Below are positions 1 through 10,000 of a stretch of DNA of 64,000 nucleotides, in pieces. The translations under genes were made by a program, and so were the position numbers. Where the stretch lies: assembly GCA_033060915.1 (NCBI GenBank), contig CM065396.1, forward strand, positions 9,997,001 to 10,061,000. Reading direction: 5' to 3'. This stretch comes from Euryodendron excelsum (taxonomy: Eukaryota; Streptophyta; Magnoliopsida; Ericales; Pentaphylacaceae). Each line of letters starts with the position of its first letter. Position 1 is the first letter of the stretch. The notes beneath the pieces were generated by a model that was given only the letters and a program-made list of their open reading frames with translations, made no database searches and was not told the origin of the DNA.

Positions 1-390
1 ATAGAGTCTTTGCACACATGTTTAATTCTCTTTTAAGCATCTTCAATCTCTTCGAATTCATATCAACTTCGTAGAATCTTTGCACACATGTTGAATTCTT
101 TTTATTTTTTTTTGAACACCTTCAATCTCTTTGAATTTATATCATTGGCCAACCATTTGAATAGGTGTCATTGCTCTATTTTTTTTTTGTTTTTTGGTGC
201 ATTGCTCTATGTAGGTGCATTGCTCTGCTTTGATGCATTGCTCGATCCTTGAATTGTTTAGCATCTATTTTGCTATTCATTTTACTTTAGGTGTAAAATA
301 TACTTATTCATTGATTTGCACACTAATTAAAATCATTAGCAAACTAACATAAGGTATAGTAATCATCAAAATCAAGGCGTGGAGTCAACA
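1..390 (-). repeat. Copia 3' LTR, partial (5' portion of the LTR)
   Basis: This segment aligns with 53041-53387, the start of the 5' LTR. Both end, on the plus strand, in GGCGTGGAGTCAACA, which is TGTTGACTCC in element orientation. The left copy is about 43 bp longer because it carries three copies of a TGCATTGCTC motif (about 198-242) where the other LTR has one. The remainder of this LTR lies to the left of the window. Confidence 0.88.
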
Positions 391-405
391 ATCTCTCCCT
401 TTTTT
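391..405 (-). other. Copia polypurine tract
   Basis: On the minus strand this reads AAAAAGGGAGAGAT and directly abuts the TGTTG start of the 3' LTR. This is the position and composition expected for the plus-strand primer of a copia element. It shows that the left window edge lies in the 3' LTR of the same element whose 5' LTR is at 52019-53387. Confidence 0.8.
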
Positions 406-1217
406 ATGATTACAAAACCTTTGCAAAAATAGACAAAACCTTTTGCAAAAATAGGTGTCAGATTAAATAAAATAAGTAGAATCATGAAATAAGTAAAGTC
501 AAGTTTCATACCATGAAAAAGCTCCCCCTTTGTTTTGCAACTAGTGCTTTCAAGAAGAATGTACTTTCTTTTTGCTCTTTTTTCAAAAACAATCCTTGAA
601 GAGTTGTTATTAAAATATTGTTTTATCAAAGCAACTTCAAAATTAAATGGAGGGAGAATTTTCCTTTATCATATTACTCCCCCTAAGGACAGGCTTCATC
701 TTTCTTCATTTCCATTCAACATTCAATCATTTAACATTATTCAATATTCATCATTCAATGTCAACAATCCATTCTTGTTTTATGTCCATTCTTCCCATTT
801 TAAGTTCATTATGCTCCCAAGTTTATTTCACCCATTTTCTCCCCCATTTTTGTCAATTTATCAAAAAGAGAAAGAGAAATGAAAAACAGAGATAGGTACA
901 ATAGCAAAAAAATCTTATAACAAGATAATTTGCAGAAACAAGGCAACAAGCATAGTATTCAATCATCAAGCCTCAAGCTACAACAACAGGGTGATATTTC
1001 ATTCACAAAAGGCATTACAAAAGATGAGTCAATGATCATTCACAAAATATCACAAAAGAAAGTGTATTTGAGGATGACATGCCATCTTTCAACAAAAATG
1101 CAGACAGATGCAAAAATGAAGATGCAAATGGAATAGAAAGAGAGGGGATATGGAGATGAGAGGTCAGTGGGGAGAGGCTGGTGTGAGGGGGTTGGGACAA
1201 GGGGGTCATCAGGAGTG
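406..1217 (-). other. Copia 3' non-coding region
   Basis: No convincing gene. The minus strand contains several G-rich tracts that look like extra polypurine tracts (rc of 522-530, 675-682 and 838-846), a feature seen in the long 3' regions of some plant copia elements. The short open frames here are low-complexity and show no family motif. The region ends at the gypsy insertion point: positions 1213-1217 (gagtg) pair with 40557-40561 (gggtg). Confidence 0.6.
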
Positions 1218-4200
1218 TGTAAGCACCCCATTTCTGCCCGCTCGGTAGTCTACAGTCCGTCCAGACTTGAGTTCAAGTCAATATGGACATATTCTAGAAT
1301 TCTAGTCTTGATCCAGTCAATTCATCGCTTTGCGAGCCCACCAGGCCCAAATAGAGGCAAAATGACCAAAATGCTTTTGTGGGCGTTATTCGGTCCAATC
1401 CCGTACGCACGTCTTCCTGAAGACAGTAAGTCCCATTTTCTAGTCCAATTTCAATCCCTCTCTCGAGAAAGTTGATTCCTCAAGACGTTAAGTCTATCCT
1501 TTTTGACACATTTTTTGAAGAAAGTTTCTTTGGAACAGTAAGTCCCTTCAAACCCGTCAACCGGGATGAGACCCCAAGTCCCCTAGATGGTAGAATGGTC
1601 CACCTTTGGCGCCTGTTAGCCCTCCAATGCAGAAATGTCCGTTTCAGCACGACTTCCGAGAAAGTTGATTCCTCAGGCGCTAAGTCCCTTTAGCAGCTTC
1701 CTGAGATTAGACAGTCTTGGGAATGATCGCAAACCGTCAGAGTAGCGGAAGTACTCGCAAACATCGCATCCGTCAGAGTAGCGGAAATATTGGCCAATAG
1801 GTCGTTATATGGAATTTCCAACAAACCCCTATAACACGAGACCACCGTCAGAGTGGCAGAAACACTCAAAACCCAAGTCAACACTGGTGCCTGCTAGCCC
1901 ACTTCGGTGAAAAATAACCAAATTGCCCCTAGGGCCATTTCTGGCACGTTTCTCGAAAAATTACCTTAAGTCCTCAGAATGGTAAGTCCACCTTTCCAAG
2001 ATTATCTTAAAAGTAATTCGGTATGATTAGGTGTCTTCTAGTCAGTTTCGGGCCAATTCTGAAACTTTCTAATCAAGATGACCATTTTGCCCCTAGGCAT
2101 CCGAACACCCCAGTGACCACACTGGCTCTGGGTATCAAACTGATAACCTTTTGAGAATGCTTTTTATAGTATTCCTGACCTTTCATGATCTTTCCAGATC
2201 ATTCCGAATCAATTTCGGTAAACCCGGTGCAAAATGACCGTTTTGCCCTTGGTGGGCCGGTTGCCTTTTCAAACCACACCGGCTCTGGGTATCAAACTGG
2301 TAAATTCCTGGGACATTCTAAGTAATGTTTCCAAATTTCGAGCCTTCTTCCGGGACATTCTGAGTCCATCTCGATAGTTTTCCGTTCTAGTCAACCGTCT
2401 TGCCCTTAATGGCCCGGTCAACTCTTCCAACACATCCTGTCATCATTTTTCAAGTCTAATACCTCTGAGACCCTATTCTAAGGGTTCTCGTCCCTTTTCG
2501 GCCTTCCGAGCCATTCCCGTTCCCTTAAATCCTTCCCAGACCTTTCATAGTCACTCCTAGTGAAGCTAACTTAAAAATTGCATGGTAGTCACTAGTATAG
2601 CCGCCCAAATCTTCTGAAGATACGTTGCTTGCCGACCTTAAAAATTTCCTAAGTGGCTGGCACCACTACAAGCCAAAATTTGGCCTAGCGCCACCAGAAG
2701 GTTTTTTGGCCTGGCGCCACTGCAATAGGTGCTAGGTTCATCCTCTCTCTATAAATACAGAGCCTCCTCCAACGTGAAAAAGATCTGTAAACTCAGTCTG
2801 AAAATCTTACTATTCGATATACAGATCTCGTAGCCTTCATAAACCTTAGTCTCCTTTAGGTCTTCCAAACTCTAGCCACCATACACCAAACCCAAGCCTC
2901 CTATACACTCATATACACTCATACACTAGCCTCCAAAGCCTCCATTGAAGACTTAAACTGCTGTGAACTGAAGCACTTGAAGATCAAGACAAGCCCTTAA
3001 AGACTGAAGCGAAGACCAAAGCAAAGTAAAAAAAATGAAGCACGCAAAGCAAAGCAAAATATAGAAGACACAAGGTAGGCATTCTATTTAAGTTTACGCA
3101 ACTCCCCCCTCTCTCTTCTTTCTTTGAGCCCACTTGGGTTTTCTTCTATTTTAATCCCTCATCTTCTTCCCGCTCTTTCTTTGCATGCTTGAAACAAAGG
3201 ACTTCACAGTCCATGTGTAGGATTAGGCTATTGGAGGGTCACAGTGTCGGGGGCTTTCTTTTAGTCTAACCGGAGACCACGTGGGTTCAGCCCCTTTGAT
3301 TATGTGGTCACGACCCCAACTTGCATTGTGCATATCATGATCTTGCATTCTTCCAAAATTTGTTTTCAAATTTGTTTTCAAAAGCTTGCATCAAAATTGT
3401 TTTCAAAACTTGCATTAAAATCTTCTTTTTTAAAATTACAATCCTAAGGTGATTCTAGCCTTTCCATGGTTAGGGTTATTTTAGGAAAGTGTTACATTTA
3501 AAGTGACCGATATGGTCCATATTTTCAAAATCCTTGTTATTTTCAAAACCACTATCTTAGTGTGGTTCTAACTTTTTTATGGTTAGAATCGCTTTAGGAA
3601 AGTAAGATATTTTATATATTTTCTAAAAACTTTTCTTTTCAAAAATCTTTCTTCCTAAAAATCTCTTTTCCAATATACTTTCTAAAAATTCTCTTCTACC
3701 TCCTTTTCAAAATTCCTTTCTAAAGTTGTTTTTTAAAACTTCCCTTTCCCAAAACTTTCTTTTCAAAATTCACTTTCCAAAAACTCCTTTTTAAGATTTC
3801 CTTTCAAAACCTCTCTTTCCAAAAACTCTCTCAAAGTCTTACTTTCCAAAATTCCTTCCTAAAAACTCTTTCCAAATCCCTTTCTAAAAACTCCTTTTAG
3901 GATCTCTTTCCAAAAATCTCCATTTCTAATAACTCACCTTCCAGGAGTCTCTTTTCTTAGAGTTGAAGCTAGGCCCTAGAGCCGACAATTAGAAAACCCT
4001 AATTTTCTTACCCAAAACACGATTTCCAACTTTGCCTCAAAACCTAGGTTTCTAAAATCTCCTTTTTACGCCTAAATCATAGGTTCTCAAAATCCATTTT
4101 CTACGTCAAAACTATGGTCTTCCAAATCTAGGATTTCTAAAACTTCACCTACTAAATCCATGCCAAATCTAATGATCCCTTTAGGAAACCAAGTCCAATC

Positions 4201-6026
4201 TTCCCCGTTTAGGAAACTAGATCCTATCCTCCATTTTTAGAAACAAAATCAAACCATTTCTATTTAGAAACAAAATCCAATCTTTCGCTTTAGGAAATAG
4301 GAATCTCAATCCTTCCAACTCCAAATCTTTCCTAATTCGAATCTTTCCTAATCTCCTACTTTCCTAAATCTTAAGTTTCTAAAACTTAAACATTTAAATC
4401 TTTCCTTAAACTTTAAGCTTCCAAATCTTTCCTAATTCTACCCTTTCCTAGTTCCATCCCTTTCCAAATCAAAATTTTCAAATATTTCTTAAACTCAAAC
4501 ATTTCCTAAATCTCAAGAATTTCTAAAACTCAAACTTTGAATCTTTCTAAAATTCTAAACTTTCCTAAACTTCAAATCTTTCCAAATCTAAAACTTTCTA
4601 AACTCAAAACTTTCTTACTTTCAAAACTTCCCTATTTCAAAACATTCTAAATTCAAAACATTCCAATTTCAAAACCTTTCCTAATTCAAAACTTTCCTAA
4701 TTCGAAACTTCCCTAAAGCGAAAACTTTCCTATTTTAAAATATTTCCAATTTCAAATCCTTTCCTAATTTGAAAACTTTCCTAAAATGAAATATTTCCTA
4801 AAATAAAACTTTCTTAATCCAAAACTTTCCTAAATTGAAACTTTCCTAATTCGAAACCTTTCCTAAACCAAAACTTTCCTAAAATGAAACTTTTCTAAAA
4901 TGGAACTTTCCTAAAATGACACTTTCCTAAATTGAAAATTTCCTAATTTGAATCTTTCCTAAATTCCAATCTTTCCCTAATCTTCTAATTTCAACACTCA
5001 AGTCAAATCTTTCTAAATCTCAAATCCAAATCCTATTTTTCTATGTCTAGGTTTCCTAAAACTCTATCTATCCAAATCAAAGTCCAATCTTTTCAATTCT
5101 AAATTCCAATCCTCTATTCTAAATTCAAATCAAATCCAAATTCCAATTCAACTTCTTTTTCTAATCAAACCTTCTATTTTCAATCAAACTCTGGTCTGAA
5201 CTACGACTAACCTAATTCTCAAAAAGGGATATGTAGGCAACCCTCATGGGTGCGGTCATAACATTTTTCAAATCTCTAATTCTACAACCTTTTTTCAAGT
5301 TTCCAATTCCATAACTATTCTCAAATTTCCAAAAATCTATTTTCAAATCTCTATTTTCAATTTCTAAAACTTTCTTTCAAAATCAAATCTATCTTTTCAA
5401 ATCCGTTCCAATTTCCAATCAAATCTATTTCCAAAATCAAATCAAGTTGTTTCAAATCTACTTCAAAATCAAGTCTTATTTTCTCACTTGCATACCATGC
5501 ATCATGTCAAACATATTTTCAAAGTTCTTTTCTAAAAGTGGATAGTTTTGGACATATATTAATTAAAGATTCCGAATGAGTGAACCTAGGATGAATAGAT
5601 ATGTAGGTACCACAAGGGCGGGGTAAGATGATCACTTAGTGCGTCTTCCCTACACGTAACCAACATCCGAACCTAGATCACTGTTTTCAAAAACCAAATG
5701 GACTTTTTTTCAAAAAAGGGCTCAAATATTTTCAAAGGTTGCCAAACAACCTCTTTTCTTAAAAACACTCTGTTAAGGAAGTTTTCAAAATTGTTTTTAA
5801 AAACCCTAAGTGTAATCTTCAGATTGTGCTTAGTTTTTAGGTGACCTAACTCACCTTGATCAAGTTAGGTGGTGACTCCAAATTATTTTCAAAAAGCCCT
5901 TTATTCAAATCAAATTTTCAATTCAAACCTAATTGCACTTGTCCTTGTAGGAGGATGAGTTCTAACGAGAGAGCGCTATGCTTTTCTTACTTGTCTTTTT
6001 CGAGTGCGACAAATCTGGGCGTGACA
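1218..6026 (+). repeat. Gypsy element 1 5' LTR (LTR A), 4809 bp
   Basis: It begins TGTAAGCACCCC and ends GGGCGTGACA, immediately followed by the primer-binding site. Internal organisation: degenerate ~157-bp repeats in the first 1.3 kb (around 1915, 2080, 2236 and 2393), short repeats carrying GTCAGAGTAGCGGAA near 1735-1860, a TATA box at 2750-2757, a long C/A/T-rich and G-poor stretch (about 3600-5500), and a conserved 3' block with a hairpin (5844-5870). By eye the first 210 bp differ from LTR C at roughly 16 sites, so the insertion is not recent. Confidence 0.88.
2750..2757 (+). promoter_or_regulatory. LTR A TATA box
   Basis: TATAAATA follows a CT-rich run and precedes a conserved CAGAGCCTCC block. 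The same motif is in LTRs B (9136-9143), E (29205-29212), C (32743-32750), F (34556-34563) and G (45817-45824). This is the only strong TATA box shared by all copies, so it probably marks the LTR promoter, with U3 about 1.55 kb long. Confidence 0.7.
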
Positions 6027-6028
6027 GC

Positions 6029-6046
6029 TGGCGACTTTACTAGGGA
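6029..6046 (+). other. Gypsy element 1 primer-binding site (tRNA-Arg type)
   Basis: Two bases after the LTR end, TGGCGACTTTACTAGGGA resembles the complement of a plant tRNA-Arg 3' end (TGGCGACTCCGCTGGGGA). The copy in element 2 (21517-21534) has only one mismatch to that sequence. This copy carries extra changes, consistent with an older inactive element. Confidence 0.75.
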
Positions 6047-7004
6047 ACACTTAGAGAGTTAGGCCGCAGTTATGTCTCTTTACCCTTCACCCATGTAGAG
6101 TCTTAAATTAATTTGTTCAATCCTATTCATTTAAAATTTTCAAAACTAAATTTTCAAAAAACATGCATTTATTCATATTATCTTGTATAAAGTTTGTCAT
6201 CCACATACGAACTCTTGCATCTTTGTTTTGTAGGTGTGCTTTTTGTTTAAATTTTATTAATTGCTATGCATGAATGTGATGAACAGGGTGAATGGGAGTT
6301 GTTGAGCTCTTTCCTCCGCTTTTCAAAATCACACACACACTGCACGTGCACTTGCATTCTGCATACTTGCATTTTTACCCTGATATGACCCTTCTAGTTA
6401 GAAAGGGGGAATGGTATATTGGTTGTGGGCAAGATACTGCGTCAGTTTCTTCGCCTACGGCCTCTTGATGGTTCCCCCGCTTGGATCACCAACCGATCAT
6501 GGTACCACCTCGGGGAGTGGGCCTAGGTTTGAAGATCTAGGGACCGAGCCTGTTTAGGATGCATTAGTCAACCCTCAACCTTATCCTCGTATAGACACCT
6601 TGCATAGCTGAACCTCTGCTGGATTTAAGACACGCGCACCTTTCTCCAAAACCATGGAGGAAAGGGCAACTACTCTTACTTTCATTTATACCTGTTTATT
6701 CCTGTTATTATAATGACTGTATTCTTACTATTATAATGCTTGTCTAACTACTCATGCATGCCCATTTACTTTACCATTGCATTCTCTTTCCTTATACTCT
6801 TTGCATCCATATCCATGCATTTCATATTCCTTGACAAGACAAGAGTTCCAGAGTAACTCAAGTCATTGCATCCTCATGCATATGATCAACCCAAAGAGAG
6901 TGACACCAAGGTTACTCTCCCTTGTGTTAAACCTACCCAAACCCTAAGGGTTCCCATGTACCCTTAAGGACTCATGGTATGCACATCAATTCATTCTATA
7001 AGAG
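6047..7004 (+). other. Gypsy element 1 leader, first part
   Basis: Non-coding leader between the primer-binding site and gag. It matches 21535-22490 of element 2 along its whole length, including the conserved stretch around 6420-6600. It is cut at 7004 by solo LTR B and resumes at 12654. The 5-bp target duplication AAGAG is at 7000-7004. Confidence 0.75.
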
Positions 7005-10000
7005 TGCAAGCACCCCATTTTTGACCGCTCGGCAGTCTACGCTTCGTCCAGACTTGTGCTCAAGTCAATATGGATGTATTCGAATCGAAACCAACTCTCT
7101 AAGTCCAAATCCAGACTTGTCCATCGCCTCGCGCGCCCACCAGGCCCAGATAGAGGCAAAATATACAAAATGCCCTTAGGGGCATTATCTTTTCCAATTC
7201 CAACTCCAACCCCTCTCTCGAGACAGTTGATTCCTCGAGACAGTAAATCTATTCTAAATCAGGCACGTCTTTCTGAAGACGGTAAGTCCCCTTTCCAATC
7301 CCTCTCTCGAGACAGTTTATTCCTCGAGATGGTTTCAAATCAGGCACGTCTTTCTGAAGACGATAAGACCCCTTTCCAACCCCTCTCTCGAGACAGTTTA
7401 TTCCTCGAGACGGTTTCAAATTAGGAAAGTCTTTCCGAAGACAGTAAGTCCCTTTCCAATCCCTTTTTGTAGACAGTTTATTCCTCAAAACGGTTCCAAA
7501 TCAAGCACGTCTTTCCGAAGACGGTAAGCCCCCTTTCCAATCCTTCTCTTGAGACAGTTTATTCCTCGAGACGATTCCAAATCAGGCACGTCTTTCCAAA
7601 GACAATAAGTCCCCTTTCCAATCCCTCTCTCTAGATATTTTATTCCTCAAGATGTTTCCAAATCAGGTACGTCTTTCTGAAGACGGTAAGTCCCCTTTCC
7701 AATCCCTCTCTCGAGACAGTTTATTCCTCAAGACGGTTCTAAATCAGGCACGTCTTTTCGAAGACGATAAGACCCCTTTCCAATTCCAATCCCTCTCTCG
7801 AGACAATTTATTCCTCGAGACGGTTTGGCAAGTTTTTTGAAGAAAATCTCTTCAAAACAGTAAGTCCCTTTAAACCTTTGGATCGGGACGAGACCCCAAG
7901 TCCCCTAGATGGTAGAACGGTCCACCTTTGGCGCCCGCTAGCCCGCCGATGCAGAAATGTCCGTTTAGGCACGCCTTCTGAGAAAATTGACTCCTCAGGC
8001 GCTAAGTCCCCTTTAGCAACTTCCCAAGATCAAGCAGTCTTGGGAATGATCGCAAACCGTTAGAGTAGCGAAAATACTCACAAACATCACAACCGTCAGA
8101 GTAGCGGAAATACTCGTAAACAGGTCGATGTAGGGAATTGCCAACAAACCCCTGTGTCACGATGACCGCCATCAGAGTGGTGGAAACACTCAAAACCCAG
8201 GTCAACACCAGTGCCTGCTAGCTCACTTTGGTAAAAAAATGACCAAACTGCCCCTTGGGCCTTTTCTGAGACTTTCTGATCAAAATGATCATTCTGCCCC
8301 TAGGCATCCAAACGCCCCGGGAACCACACCGGCTCTAGGTATCAAACCGGTAACCTTCTGAGATTACTTCTTATAGTATTCTCAACCTTCCTCTACCTTT
8401 CCGAATCATTCTGAGTCAATTTCGGCAAATTCGATACAAAATGACCGTTTTGCCCCTGGTGGGCCGGTCGCCTTTTTCGACCACACCGGCTCTGGGTATC
8501 AAACCGGTAACTTCCTGAGAATACTTTTTATAGTGACCACAACCTTTCTTTGTCCTTTCGGATCGTTCCTAGTCAGTTCCGGCAAACCCGATGCAAATGA
8601 TCGTTTTGCCCCTAGTGGGCCGGTCACCTTTTCTGACCACACCGGCTCTGGGAATCAAACCGGCAACCTTTGGGAGCATTCTAAATAATATTTCCAAATC
8701 TCGAGTCCTCTTTCATGATAGTCCGAGTTCGTCCCGGTCGCTTTTCGGCCTGATTTACTGTTTTGCCCCTAAAGGCCCGGTCAACCCTTCCGACACATCC
8801 TATCGTCACTTTTCAAGTCAACTATCTCCAGGACGCTGTTCTAAGTGTTCTTGCTCTTTTCTAGCCTTCCAGGCCAATTCTGGTCCCTTAAATCATTCCC
8901 GGACTTTCCGGAGTCACTCCTAGTGAAGCTAGGCTGAAAATTGCATGGTAGTCACTAGTACAGGCGCCCAAATCTAGTCAAAGATACGTTGCTTGCCAAC
9001 CTTAAACATTTCCTAAATGGCTGGCACCACTAGCAGTGGCGCTAAGCCAAAAAATGGCCTGGCGCCACTCCTAGTGGCGCTAGTGTAATTTTTGGCCTAG
9101 CGCCACTGCAACAGGCGTCAGTGCATTCCTCTCTCTATAAATACAGAGCCTCTTCCAAGGTGAAGGAGGTCTGCAAACTCAATCTAAAAACACCAATATT
9201 CGATATATAGAGCTCGAACAATCCCTAAACCCTAGCCTCCCTAGGTTTTCCAAATCCTAGCCACCATACACTAAACCCTAGCCTCATATACACTCATACA
9301 CACCCCCCATACACTTATACACTAGCCTCCAACCCTCGTTTGAAGACTTGAAGAGCTACAATCTGAAGTTTGAAGATTGAAGACAACTCTTGAGGATTGA
9401 AGACGAAGATCGAAGACAAGCAAGGCGCGCAAAATAAACGAGACATATGGTAGGCTTTCTATTTAAATTTTCGCACTTCCCCCTCTCTCTTCTCTCTCCT
9501 AACCCACTTGGGTTTTCTCTATTTTAATCCCCTATCTCTTTCCCCTCCTTTCTTTGCATGCTTGAAACAAGGGGACTCCCGGTCCATGTGTAGGATTAGA
9601 CTATTGGAGGGTCACCGTGTAGGGGGCTTTCCTTTGGGCTAACCGGAGACCACGTGGGTCCGGCCCCCTTGATTATGTGGTGAAGCCTTAGCCTTGTATG
9701 TTCACGACCCCAAATTTGCATTGTGCATATCATGATTCTTGCACTCTTCCAAAAGTCGTTTTCAAAGTTGTTTTCAAAAATCATTTTCAAACTTGTTTTC
9801 AAAAGTGCATCAAAATCTCCTTTTTCAAAACATGTTTTCAAAATCACAATCCTAGGGTGATTCTAGCCTTTCCATGGCTAGGATTGCTTTAGGAAAGTGT
9901 TACATTTAAAGTGACTTTCATGGTCCATATTTTCAAATCTTGTTATTTTCAAAACCATTTTCCTAAAGTGGTTCTAACCTTCTTATGGTTAGAATCGCTT

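Noticed and set aside
535..895. Two overlapping plus-strand ORFs near the left edge
   Set aside because: Antisense to the copia 3' non-coding region, T-rich composition, no motif.
7210..7835. The regular ~80-bp repeat as a CRISPR array
   Set aside because: Units are contiguous and diverged throughout with no unique spacers, and the DNA is a plant retrotransposon LTR.
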